Positions 8,768-18,514 of a stretch of DNA of 37,601 nucleotides are shown in pieces; within the stretch, counting starts at the first letter, position 1; every line of letters begins with the position of its first letter. The position numbers and the translations under genes were made by a program. Source of the stretch: Stentor coeruleus. Taxonomy: Eukaryota > Ciliophora > Heterotrichea > Heterotrichida > Stentoridae. The DNA lies in the NCBI GenBank assembly GCA_001970955.1, contig MPUH01000738.1, positions 1-37,601 on the forward strand, in the 5' to 3' direction. The notes beneath the pieces are model-generated. The model did no database searches. It saw only the letters and a list, made by a program, of their open reading frames with translations, and was not told the origin of the DNA.

Positions 8768-10057
8768 TTATAAACTTGCAGATTGATCTTTAGACTTGAC
8801 GATTTTTTCTTCAAATTCATTAATTCTACCAGCCCAAACCTCTTTATTAGCCTGAGCATTGGTGACAAGAAAATCTAAACCTTTTATCTCTCTACACAAT
8901 GGAGTAATAAAAGGCAAAATAACTCCACTAATAAACCCTATTTGGCTTTTAGCGATATTCACTAAGTACCTATCCATCAAAGGACTTACTGGAATATTAT
9001 TTGATCTTTCTTTGTCTCCTTGTAAAAAAAATTCTTCACATATTCTCAATGTCCATTCTTCACATATTTTTTCAATACGACTTGGATTGCTAAGATCTCC
9101 TAAGTGCATAAAAAGGCTAATAAGAAGTTCTTTTTCTCCCTTTAAATCATTATTTTGGCTAAGTTTGCTAAGGTTGCTAACATGTTGAGGATGCTTTGTC
9201 ATATCAGTTCCAAGTACAGCATTTATCATAAGTTTTCTAAGGGTCCTATATTCTTCTTTTGAAATGTTGGAAAAAATATTCATATTTTCTTTCAGTGCTA
9301 TTTGAAAAGCTTTGGAAACGTGATAGTTTTCTAGAATTGAAACATCATTATAACGTATAGCTAGCTTATCACCAATCATATATAAGTAAGAATTGCTAAC
9401 CCCAGGGTGTTTATAATCATGAACCATTGCAGAAAGCATTAGAGCAGCAATATGCAAAGGTATCATTTCTGATAATTCTACTATATTAGTTGAAATCATA
9501 AACACATGGCATGCTTGCATAACATCAGCGGCATGAAGAACATTATGATATAAGTTTGGCTTATATCCTTCACCAATATATTGACAATACCTTAAAAATA
9601 CCTGCAAGTCAAAGCCCATTGAAATAAACAAATTCCAATATGCAAAGATTTTCTGAGCATAAATACTTAATAAAGTAGCTTCTCCAAATTCTTTAGCTAG
9701 TTCAAATATGTTTATATTGAAATCATTTATATCAAAATTTGCTGATGGTAAGCTGATTTCCAAATCTAAAGATGAAGAACTGCTTAAAGATATACGTCTA
9801 TTAATTGACTTTCTTGATATTTCTTCATCACTTATAGCCAAACGTATTAGAGGCAAGCTTGAGTGTTGCTCTATTTGAGATAAGGTCTCTTCGGTCAAGT
9901 AAGTATTGCCTGATTGTATGTGGGTGGTTAGATCAGTTTTACCTGAACTTTCTATGAGCTGGGATATACACCAGCTCAGTTTTTCCTTATCTTCAGCGCT
10001 TATACGGGTTTTTATATCTTCTAATATTGAAGCGATTTCGAAAGTTGGGACTTTCAT
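8768..10057 (-). CDS. 3',5'-cyclic nucleotide phosphodiesterase (PDEase_I)
   Basis: 429 residues with one class I PDE catalytic domain at about 130-415. Metal ligands are all visible: YHNVLHA (His171, His175), HDYKHPG (His213, Asp214, His217) and LGDLSNP with Asp321. The purine-contacting Gln is probably Gln372 in SQIGFI. VLGTDMTKH at about 281-289 is also typical. By family it hydrolyses cAMP and/or cGMP to the 5'-monophosphate. Which nucleotide cannot be read from the motifs. The N-terminal 125 residues hold no GAF, PAS or transmembrane segment, only a Ser-rich patch near 90-97, so the enzyme is likely soluble. The stop is TAA. Confidence 0.94.
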   Translation of the reverse strand: MKVPTFEIASILEDIKTRISAEDKEKLSWCISQLIESSGKTDLTTHIQSGNTYLTEETLSQIEQHSSLPLIRLAISDEEISRKSINRRISLSSSSSLDLEISLPSANFDINDFNINIFELAKEFGEATLLSIYAQKIFAYWNLFISMGFDLQVFLRYCQYIGEGYKPNLYHNVLHAADVMQACHVFMISTNIVELSEMIPLHIAALMLSAMVHDYKHPGVSNSYLYMIGDKLAIRYNDVSILENYHVSKAFQIALKENMNIFSNISKEEYRTLRKLMINAVLGTDMTKHPQHVSNLSKLSQNNDLKGEKELLISLFMHLGDLSNPSRIEKICEEWTLRICEEFFLQGDKERSNNIPVSPLMDRYLVNIAKSQIGFISGVILPFITPLCREIKGLDFLVTNAQANKEVWAGRINEFEEKIVKSKDQSASL

Positions 10058-11932
10058 TTTATCAGTAGATTGATATACTAATTAATGGTAAATAGGTATG
10101 GCTTTTATAAATTCGGAAGATAAAATATTTATGCTTGTTGAAGAATTAAGATATTCTGATGTGTGGAAAGATTTAAAAGTAAAACTTACAGATTAAAGAT
10201 AAATAAATAAATTTTAATTCTTAATGATGCTTGCAATAAAACTAAAATTAAACAATATTTATAGTATAATATTTTGAAGATCCATTAATCTTAGATATAT
10301 TTTTAAGTATATTTGCATATTGTATGTTAAATTTATTCTATACTGATTATGATTAACTCTCAGTGATAGAAATTATTTAAAATTAGATAATTTGAGTAAT
10401 GGAATTCTTAAAGCATTTTCATAGAGTGGAAGCTTCCATTCTGTATATCAGCAGCGCGTTGCATATTTTTTCCATATGATTTTCATAGCTTACATTTTGC
10501 TTGTTTTCCTGAACCTGGTTTTACTCGTTTGTAATTTTTTTCTATTGTAATTAAACTTATCAATTTTCAAATTTATGGCATTCATGACACTGCCTTGTTG
10601 ATTTGTTAGCTCAGTACAGTAATCAATATAACTAATTTTTAGTTTGTTATTATATCTGTAAACAAAAGCGAATTAAAGCAATGCAATCTCATAATAAATA
10701 AGCAATTTCCCACCATTTAATGGATTCATGATTATATCTATAATAATTCATATATTGATCAAATTAATCAACAACTTTCATTGTTTTATTATATATTACT
10801 CTTTATTAAGGCCAATATTTTGTTTTTTATCATCAATAATATCTGGGCTTAAGTAATAGATAGAAATACAATTTACTATAGCATTATTTTTTAGGTTGCT
10901 AATACATTTTTTCTTTAAAATTAGTTCCTTTCTAACTTTGTGATATCATTTTTTAAGTTGTAGACAATTCAAAGCTTAATTTTTTATCATAAAGGTGCAC
11001 TAAATATTTTTCGGATTAAAACTTCAATGGTATGCAAAAAAAATACCAAGTTTCAATCAAAAAAATCATTATAAGATATTTTAGAGTTGATATTTGATTA
11101 CTACATAATTAGTTTTCCCAATACATTTTATACCTTGAAAAATCGCCTGGTTCCTTGAAGAGTAGCCCTAACCGCTAAGCCTCATTGTTTAGGGGTTAAA
11201 AAATACATTATCGATGCACTTAAAAATTTCAACTATAGTTTTAATGCTCTTCATAGAATTTATCTAATTTAATATCTACAATCATCTATTTAATTTATAT
11301 TTTCGCTAGTATAAATCAAGTAATTCATATAAATCATGAGTTAGATTAGATCAGAGTAACATACACAATTTTATAAGCTTATTTTTAACATCAGAGTTAG
11401 GAAATGCTAATAAAAAATATAGATAATAAATAGGTTTATTGTATAATATATACTAAATAATATCAGCAATAATATAAGAAATCTAAGTAATCATAGTTAA
11501 TCTTTCAATATCTTACTTTACTTGCACATGATAGCATTATAAAATTAATTCAAACTCTAATAGAATTATAGGTTTAAGCGAAAGTCCTTCCATAGAAAAC
11601 AATGTTTAGCTTATAAAAAGGTTATTCATTTTCTATAAAAATTTCAAAAACGCGAAGATTTTAACTAAAAAGTGCACAAAGCAATTACTCTCACTGCCAT
11701 AAAAACTCAAATACCAAATCCGAATCATAAAAACTAATATTTTAATTATTTCACCATAATTACAGTTTTTTGCATAATTCACTATCTCAGGCAAAATCCA
11801 CCCAAATTCCTGATTCTCATTCTTTTAGCTTTTAATCTTTCTACAAAACTTGTATTTCTGACAAAAAAAATAATTTCTGATTTCCATTAAATAGCCACAT
11901 AGGGCTATTTATCTACAAAATCCTAATAAATA
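10058..11932. other. 1.9-kb gene-free stretch
   Basis: The longest empty stretch of the window, very AT-rich, between the divergent PDE and vWA genes. Stops occur in all frames at short intervals and no coding-like run was found. It holds a facing CCCTAA (11166-11171) and TTAGGG (11189-11194) pair and a 9-bp-arm hairpin at 11888-11911. A short region near 10420-10520 is less AT-rich, but I recognise no RNA gene there. Confidence 0.5.
11888..11911. repeat. hairpin-forming inverted repeat upstream of vWA gene
   Basis: TAAATAGCC and GGCTATTTA form a 9-bp stem with a 6-base loop, ending 21 bp before the vWA start codon. It may lie in the 5' leader or be a binding site. No experiment or family supports either. 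Confidence 0.5.
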
Positions 11933-12715
11933 ATGGCAAGCATTGGCACTCAACTGATAGCCCAGCTTTTAGCAAGTTTGGGCTTCGAACCAATTAATAA
12001 ATCTACGATAATTCCTAGGCTTAACAGAATCAGACCCTATGGTGAAACAGCTCTAAACGATGCTGTGCATTCAGGTATAAAACTGATTCTTAAGCTCAAT
12101 AGTGCCTTAGATGATTTAGGCGCTTCAAACGCTTGGAATTTTGTTCATATTGTTATAACAGATGGTGTTGACACTGTATCCGATACCTCAATCCAAGAAC
12201 TTGCAGTTCTGTTCGCCATGATTAATAGAGGGATCTCAACAGAACGTTGTTTAACAGTCTTTATAGGAGTCGATCTAACCCCTCAAGCTCTAGTCCAGTT
12301 AGCCCTCTTGAAATCTTTAGGTGGCGAGAACTGCCAACTTTACAATGTTAGAAATGTTGATTTGAGTGAGATTTTCCAGAGAATCACTGCAACTTTAGGG
12401 GTACAGCGTAGGGTTAATGTTAATATGCTCAATATGGGAGGAATTCAAGCAATGCATTTTCAACAGGAAAATGTTCCAGTTATGACCATTAGACAGAGGA
12501 ATTTTGCTGTACTCTTGAACTTGGATATTAGTGGGTCTATGGATGGAACTAGGTATGAATCTCTTAAGAATAGCGTAAGTATGTTTCTGAGAAATCTTGC
12601 CCCTAATGACCTTGCTTCATGCTTGGTTTTCAATGATAGGGTGCAAATGCTGAATAATATACCGCTTCAGCAACCGAAACAAGACGTTCAAGTAATACAG
12701 TGCCAACCACAGTAG
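11933..12715 (+). CDS. vWA protein with domain halves in swapped order
   Basis: 260 residues. Residues 30-155 look like the second half of a von Willebrand A domain: the MIDAS Thr loop (IRPYGETALND, Thr39), then ITDGVD with Asp77, then the IGVDL strand. Residues 188-245 look like the first half: FAVLLNLDISGSM with Asp198, Ser200 and Ser202, then a helix and the FNDRVQML strand. All MIDAS residues are present but in permuted order. Either this is a circular permutation or it is a slice from the middle of one repeat to the middle of the next in a tandem vWA protein. Two in-frame TAA codons lie just before the ATG, so no longer N-terminus is open without a splice. vWA domains bind ligands through a metal ion. 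The stop is TAG. Confidence 0.75.
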   Translation: MASIGTQLIAQLLASLGFEPINKSTIIPRLNRIRPYGETALNDAVHSGIKLILKLNSALDDLGASNAWNFVHIVITDGVDTVSDTSIQELAVLFAMINRGISTERCLTVFIGVDLTPQALVQLALLKSLGGENCQLYNVRNVDLSEIFQRITATLGVQRRVNVNMLNMGGIQAMHFQQENVPVMTIRQRNFAVLLNLDISGSMDGTRYESLKNSVSMFLRNLAPNDLASCLVFNDRVQMLNNIPLQQPKQDVQVIQCQPQ

Positions 12716-13613
12716 TGAAAATTGGCAGTAATTAATATGCTTTTAGAATATTTCCATTTTAGTTTATTAGAACTAGGATATTTCTTAGTGGGAATATTTT
12801 AATAGTTGAGGATTTAAGTGATATTTTAATTAATATGAGCTATTGTATATTAACTATAGAATAAACTAGCAAAAGAGTTTTTGAAAAGAGTTTTTGAAGT
12901 AAGATTTATCAAGGCTCATAGGAATATAATTATTATAACGTATCTAATATGTATTTTCCTAGTGTGATTATTAATATAATTATTATAACGTAGAAAAAAG
13001 TGAAGTTCAGCGTGATTTCTAAAAGCTTTGAGGGCTAATAAGGGATAAAAATTAAGTGAAAGAAGGCTGGGAGCCTACATATAAATATTAGCTAATGATA
13101 AGAGAATGTGCATTATATCAAGGAGGCTTAAGAAAGCAAATCACTGTAAACCAAATAACTAAAAGCTATGAGAAGGAAAATAATTGTCACTAAAATGGAG
13201 ATATTGGAAGTGTCGAAATAGTTTTACAAATAGTGAATTATTAATCATAAAGCATAAGTTTTATAATATCTAAATTTATCAGACTAAGCCAATACTATTG
13301 TATGAAGCTATAGGTAATAATTTTAAGCTATTAGTTAGTAGTAAAATATATTTCTAGCGATTTAATCCTAGCTCATGATTTATTCTGTACGGTTAAANTA
13401 ATAATTTTAAGCTATTAGTTAGTAGTAAAATATATTTCTAGCGATTTAATCCTAGCTCATGATTTATTCTGTACGGTTAAATCACACTTAAGACACGCAG
13501 CTCTTAAAAATTTGTGATTTCATGTTGATTAAAAAAACTAATCAATCTCATTTCACTCTAGGAATATTAATTATAATTTGAAAAGTTTAAGAAAGTTAAT
13601 AAAATTTTGATAT
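12716..13613. other. gene-free spacer with repeats and an assembly join
   Basis: 898 bp without a reading frame. It holds a 20-nt exact repeat (12923-12942 and 12973-12992) and an 83-bp duplication around an N at 13398. Nothing else is recognised. Confidence 0.5.
13315..13481. repeat. 83-bp duplication around a single N (assembly join)
   Basis: 13315-13397 and 13399-13481 are identical and separated only by N at 13398. This is what an unmerged overlap of two contig ends looks like, so the true locus probably has one copy. Confidence 0.88.
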
Positions 13614-15014
13614 ATGGAAAGCAATTTTGATGAAATTCTTCAAGAAAGCTATGATCGTACACTGAAATTGGCTGTAAATATTACACAAAACAAAGCAATT
13701 TTAATGAACACTAATGTTACAAGCAATGATTTAAAGTTTGTTAAAAAAATAGCTAAAGGATGCAAAGAATTTCAAGACCTTCCTGAAAGAAATAAGAAAA
13801 AACGAAAATTATTAGTAAAAAGCCTTGAAACTCCTGTGATGGCAACCATACGCAGTGAAAAATCTGCAGCCATGCCTAGAAATTTTGGTAAGCAGAAGCT
13901 TAGTAATTTTATTGAAGAAAGAAACAAATATGTTTCAGGATCAAAAGCAGGAAAACCAATAAAATATGCAGAAATTGGTCCAAACATTATGGAAAAACTT
14001 CGAACATCAAGCTCAATCTACCTTGAAGATACTTTACGAAGTTCTCAAATCGAGCGGCCAGGACTTTTGCCTCATATATCATTAAGAACAGGGAAACTTA
14101 AAGATCCTATTAAATTGCCATCCTTCAAAGATTATGTCAGCATTGAACGCTCTAAAAACCCAAAAGACGTAGCTTTTGACCGAATTAATAAATGCAACAA
14201 AAAGCTCGACGATTTCAGCAAAGAACTTTCAGGTCTAGAAACTTTTATTACAACAAATCCAGGGGTGATATGGAATAACGATAAAAAAGTCCTTCTTAGG
14301 CTTCATGCTCATCCAGGTCAGAAGAATCTGATAATAAAAGCTTATAACGACCAATATGATCCAACCAATTTGCGCACTAAAATATCGAAAAAAATATCAA
14401 GTTTTGAAAAGGAAGAAATAAACATAAAAAAAGATAAATTTTTGTCAAAAACTCCAAATCCACAAGCTATGATAGATTTTTTCGATGTGACTAAACACAA
14501 ATCTAATGATAATCCTGAGAATATTGTAAGAAGATGCTATAGTAGGTTTAGAAGAGCTCAAGAAAGCCAAGATAAAAGACTTGTTGATATACTTCAAAGC
14601 CTAGATTTTACTAGGCCTATGAATTTACGGCAAAAGGCTTTACATATCTTAAATGATAATGAAAGATTTAGAGACAAATCTCATTCTATAGTTAAAATGA
14701 GTCAGATACAGAAAAAATTGGATTTAGAGCAAGAGCGAAGACTTAAAAAAAGTAAAGAACAGATTGTTGTTTATGATCAGATGATGGAATTTCTTAAATC
14801 CAAATTTCCCAGTCCGACAGATGCTGAGATTAATTTCGTCGAGATTTTAAGGGAGATATTAGAAGAAGGATGGTATATAAATGAAGAAATAGTTAAACAA
14901 ATTTTGGAAATAATTTCTGATGAAGATCGTGAGGATATTCAGCCTTTAGTAGACTTTCTTTTGTATAGCCTTGAAGATCTTAGTAAACATCAGCGTGGGC
15001 TGGAAAAAAACTAA
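13614..15014 (+). CDS. lysine-rich protein, function unknown
   Basis: 466 residues, one uninterrupted exon, ATG in an AT-rich leader and TAA stop. The protein is basic and mostly helical by composition. The first 200 residues hold several Lys-rich clusters. Residues 350-400 are a likely coiled coil, and the last 60 or so are acidic. No signal peptide, membrane segment or catalytic motif is visible, and no family is recognised. Codon use matches the neighbouring genes, so it is a credible gene rather than chance. It is convergent with the kinesin-8 gene, whose stop lies 79 bp downstream. A cytoskeletal or basal-body role is possible but not shown. Confidence 0.82.
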   Translation: MESNFDEILQESYDRTLKLAVNITQNKAILMNTNVTSNDLKFVKKIAKGCKEFQDLPERNKKKRKLLVKSLETPVMATIRSEKSAAMPRNFGKQKLSNFIEERNKYVSGSKAGKPIKYAEIGPNIMEKLRTSSSIYLEDTLRSSQIERPGLLPHISLRTGKLKDPIKLPSFKDYVSIERSKNPKDVAFDRINKCNKKLDDFSKELSGLETFITTNPGVIWNNDKKVLLRLHAHPGQKNLIIKAYNDQYDPTNLRTKISKKISSFEKEEINIKKDKFLSKTPNPQAMIDFFDVTKHKSNDNPENIVRRCYSRFRRAQESQDKRLVDILQSLDFTRPMNLRQKALHILNDNERFRDKSHSIVKMSQIQKKLDLEQERRLKKSKEQIVVYDQMMEFLKSKFPSPTDAEINFVEILREILEEGWYINEEIVKQILEIISDEDREDIQPLVDFLLYSLEDLSKHQRGLEKN

Positions 15015-15093
15015 AAAATAAATAATCAAGGTATTATACATTTTTCATTCTATTAAATTTTATTTCACAGAATTCATAAATTATAAACGCGTT

Positions 15094-17295
15094 TTACCCT
15101 TTAAGTATACTTCCATGTCTATATTTTGTACTAGCAATGCTTCTATCTGGTTTCATTGCATATCTTATTTGAGCTCTTTTCTCACTTTGGACATAAGTGC
15201 TTGCAGAACTTTCATCACTTTCACTAGACCCTGTTGAATAAGATCTGACTCTATGCCCAAATCTCCTTCTACCTTTCCGAGGGTTTTCTTTAGTCGCATC
15301 ATTCTTAGAAATACTTGGAAGATTAGTTGGTTCTTTATTTTTTGATTTAATTGAAACTGATGGTGACACAGCTTTTGGTCTTGGGATTCTTGAATGCGAT
15401 ATAGGAGGCAAAGAACTTGCATAATCTTTTTTTTCAATAGTATTAACATGATATGAATTCCTAGTTTTACTTGTACTCATTATCATAGATTGAGACGTGA
15501 TATCCTTAAGACTTTTAAGATTGTGATAAACAGCAGATACTCTTTCAGGTGACTGTTTAATAAGTTCTTCATTACCTTCTATTATCATATCACGGATTTT
15601 TAGCTGCTCTTCTAAGAGTTTTATATATTGATCTTTCTGATCTATAACAACTTGTTTCTGGCTTTCCTTACATTCATAGTCCAATGAAGTAATCGACAAT
15701 ATAAGTTTTTTCATCTCTAATTCTAATTGAGATAAATAAGGCTCTCCTAAACCAAGCTTAATCCAACTACTTTCAATTCCCTGTCTTTTTTTTTCTAGCT
15801 CCAAAGATTTATTCCTTTCAACAACAAGCTGATGCTCTTGCGTTTCAATAGACTTTTTCAATGTCTCAATCTCATTAACTTTATTTTTATAAGCATCTGA
15901 ATTTTCAGGCAAGCTTTTCAGTTCGATTTGTCTTGAAAAAGATACAAAGCCTAATTGGCTTATACTTTGCTCTACCTGATGAATAGTCTTACGAGATTTT
16001 GCTTCTTCTTGAAAATGCGTGTTTAGAACAATTAAATATTTTTCTATATTCATTGAAGGAATATTGCGCTTTGAATGCAATTGGGAACGAAGCTCAGTCA
16101 CTTCTTGTCTAAGTTGACTAATTATTGCAGTATATTTAGAGATATGATACTGGACATTAACAACATTTCTTTGAACGTTGGTTTTAATATTTTTAGCTCT
16201 GTTAGCATAAGTAAGAGTGTTATGAGTATCTTCAAAAGACATATAGCTTGGAGATACACAAGCTATCATAACTGTACGACAGTTTCCTCCTAAAGAATCT
16301 TTGAGTAGTCTAGTTAGTTTTGAATCTCTATAAGGAATGAAGATTTTTGAACCTTTTTCAGAGTTTTCATGCAAGGCATTTATGCAGTTACCTAAAGCTA
16401 GTAAGGATCTGTTGATATTCGCTCCTTCTAACAGTCTAATTCCTCGGTTTTTCGTAGTAGAGGCTCTTTCAGAACCTGCCAAATCAATAAGACTTAGCTT
16501 CCCACTGATAATATCAGCATCAATTCCAGAAGCTTTGTCTTTATATTCAATTATTATCTGAAGTACTGCATGAGAACGACTTGAAGTCTCATTAGCCATT
16601 GTTGGTTCACATGTCCTTCGTTTATTACCACTTCTAATATGATTCGTAACCTCCTTAGCAGATGTAACCATAAGTTCACTTAGGCCTGCAACAGTCACAC
16701 CTTTGATTGAATCTTCCCGGATGTCTAAATTCTCATTGCTTGATGTAAGCAGATCTCGAACTTCTTCATTATAGATTTCTAAGTAACTTAAGCGTATTTT
16801 ATAATGCCGATCTAAGGAAAGTATTTCGATACGCGAAAATATTTCCTCGAAAGTTAAGAGCATGAGGCCTGGCTTGTCTGCTTCACCTATCATTGTGTGA
16901 GTCTTGCCTGCTCCTGTTGCCCCATAAGCAAAAACTGTGGCGTTGTACCCATTTGCTGCACCTTCTATTAAGAACTTTGTAGTTTTTTCGAAAATAGCTT
17001 CTTGGGTCGCTGATTTGTCAAATGATAAGTCGAATGCATATCGTTTTTCTCTAGAACGGTTTGACCGAAAAGAATCTTCAGGAAGGTTTATGTCTCCTGT
17101 TGGGTCAAGCAAGACAACCAGATTATTATCGAGAACATGCACTAAACTTCTAGAATCAATTTCCTGCTCTTTTTTAGTTAAAGGCCTTACTCTTACAGAT
17201 ACTAATATATTAGGTGTTCCTTGCTGCATAGAAGTATAAATTTCACCACCTTCCTGTTCTGTATCTCTTTTTTCGGCTGATTTTTTATTAAGCAT
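15094..17295 (-). CDS. kinesin-8 (KIF19-like) motor protein
   Basis: 733 residues with an N-terminal motor at about 28-385. It has the P-loop GATGAGKT (125-132), switch I NETSSRSH and switch II LIDLAGSERA. VRVRPL, the VVLLDPTGD stretch and RSREKRYAFD before the P-loop, and the NRSLLALGNCINAL helix match kinesin-8, nearest to KIF19. Family members walk to microtubule plus ends and can depolymerise them. KIF19 limits cilium length in animals. Residues 385-600 contain several coiled-coil segments, and the last 130 residues are basic and Ser/Pro-rich, a plausible second microtubule-binding tail. The frame is open with no visible intron. The start MLNKK was chosen as the first ATG, and Met23 is an alternative closer to the motor. 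The stop is TAA. Confidence 0.93.
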   Translation of the reverse strand: MLNKKSAEKRDTEQEGGEIYTSMQQGTPNILVSVRVRPLTKKEQEIDSRSLVHVLDNNLVVLLDPTGDINLPEDSFRSNRSREKRYAFDLSFDKSATQEAIFEKTTKFLIEGAANGYNATVFAYGATGAGKTHTMIGEADKPGLMLLTFEEIFSRIEILSLDRHYKIRLSYLEIYNEEVRDLLTSSNENLDIREDSIKGVTVAGLSELMVTSAKEVTNHIRSGNKRRTCEPTMANETSSRSHAVLQIIIEYKDKASGIDADIISGKLSLIDLAGSERASTTKNRGIRLLEGANINRSLLALGNCINALHENSEKGSKIFIPYRDSKLTRLLKDSLGGNCRTVMIACVSPSYMSFEDTHNTLTYANRAKNIKTNVQRNVVNVQYHISKYTAIISQLRQEVTELRSQLHSKRNIPSMNIEKYLIVLNTHFQEEAKSRKTIHQVEQSISQLGFVSFSRQIELKSLPENSDAYKNKVNEIETLKKSIETQEHQLVVERNKSLELEKKRQGIESSWIKLGLGEPYLSQLELEMKKLILSITSLDYECKESQKQVVIDQKDQYIKLLEEQLKIRDMIIEGNEELIKQSPERVSAVYHNLKSLKDITSQSMIMSTSKTRNSYHVNTIEKKDYASSLPPISHSRIPRPKAVSPSVSIKSKNKEPTNLPSISKNDATKENPRKGRRRFGHRVRSYSTGSSESDESSASTYVQSEKRAQIRYAMKPDRSIASTKYRHGSILKG

Positions 17296-17723
17296 TTATA
17301 TTAAGCATCGCATTGAAGCATAGCCTAAGTCAGTTTAAATAAAAATTATGAAGTACTAAAGTTGGACAATCTTCTAAAATAGATATTTTTTTGAGTTATA
17401 AGGGGACCTAATAATTTACTATATTTATGCAATTTCCTTATTAGAATTTTTAATTAGAATTTAAAAAATTATAAAATAACTATTCCTCCTACTACTTACT
17501 CTAGATTAAAAATATTAAATCACGCAATTATAAAAATCTAATTTCAAAACTTATACTGCAATTTTACCTAAAATATTATTTAAAACCTATAATAAATTAT
17601 ATTTTTGATCAAAACTTAAAGAAAATATATTCTAAATGTATTTTTTATTGATTGAAACTAAATCAGAAAATAGTATCATATCCTATCTACTTTTTATTTT
17701 CCTCTTTTGAATAATGATAAATT
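17296..17723. other. divergent intergenic region
   Basis: 428 bp of AT-rich DNA between the divergent kinesin-8 and LITAF-like genes. No reading frame, RNA gene or repeat is recognised. It must hold both promoters. Confidence 0.5.
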
Positions 17724-18320
17724 ATGGAACCTAAAAGTCCAAACAGATTCGTTGGTAACATCAATATTATCAATACAACAAGAGACTCACCCATGCTATC
17801 TCTTGAATATTCTGAAAGCCCACTTTCTAAACGTCGAAACGATACTGATTTCCCTACAGAAGAAACTTCCCATATAAGATCTCCGTGTTCTCCATTCACA
17901 GCTTCATCAACTCTACCATTTCCAAAAGAAAATTTTTACGAAAAAGTCAAAGAAACTCTTTTGCACAATCGTCTTACAAAAAAACTCCAACATCTTAGGC
18001 AAAAGTCTGAAAGTTTACGTATAAGCATTCAACAAAGTAAGTCTGGATACATCGATGAAGAAGTTAAATTAACTGAAGCTACAGATCCATATGAACTAGA
18101 AATATCTAATGAAACACCAACTTTGATATGGTGTGCTTATTGCCAAGGAGAAAGAAGAACTGAAGTCCAGTATGTTAATTCTTCAAAAACTTTCTGGTCT
18201 GCTGTTGGTATTTTCCTGGTAGGAGGAGTTGCTGGGTGTTTTTTACTACCGTACATGACGAACAATTGTAAAAACTCGCAGATGGTATGCTCAAGATGTA
18301 GACGAAAGTTAAATGCGTAG
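17724..18320 (+). CDS. LITAF-like zinc/membrane-anchor protein
   Basis: 198 residues. The C-terminal third resembles the LITAF domain: WCAYC (Cys137, Cys140), a hydrophobic stretch at about 157-176, then VCSRCRRKL (Cys189, Cys192). In LITAF proteins the two Cys pairs bind one zinc and the hydrophobic stretch dips into the cytosolic face of endosome or lysosome membranes. The His that often precedes the second Cys pair is absent here. The N-terminal 130 residues are Ser/Pro-rich with a short Lys-rich helix near 72-100 and contain no PPxY motif. The role in endosomal sorting is inferred from the family only. The stop is TAG. Confidence 0.8.
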   Translation: MEPKSPNRFVGNINIINTTRDSPMLSLEYSESPLSKRRNDTDFPTEETSHIRSPCSPFTASSTLPFPKENFYEKVKETLLHNRLTKKLQHLRQKSESLRISIQQSKSGYIDEEVKLTEATDPYELEISNETPTLIWCAYCQGERRTEVQYVNSSKTFWSAVGIFLVGGVAGCFLLPYMTNNCKNSQMVCSRCRRKLNA

Positions 18321-18514
18321 ACTATTTAAATTTTCTGTGGATTTAGTTAAGTATAAGTTAGAGATTATGAGAAGAATTTGATGTGTATGTAAATTTCAAG
18401 AGATTTCCTAGAGGATTAAAAGAAGTTTTTTATTTACAATTTGATTAAATCAGTGTTAGTATTTTTTATAATAATTTTTACTTTCACTAATATAAGAAAT
18501 TATTTAGAATTATA

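Noticed and set aside
11166-11194. CCCTAA and TTAGGG facing each other, like telomere units
   Set aside because: Only a single unit in each direction, inside spacer, with no tandem array. It is a short inverted repeat and not a telomere or fusion point.
12700-12735. Possible intron (GTGAAAATTGGCAG) after the vWA stop
   Set aside because: It would be 14 nt, lacks A10 and the TAG end of the other six introns, and the sequence beyond it is not coding-like.
13901-13916. GTAAGCAGAAGCTTAG inside the 466-residue gene as an intron
   Set aside because: It is 16 nt, so removing it breaks an otherwise open frame, and the frame through it is coding-like.
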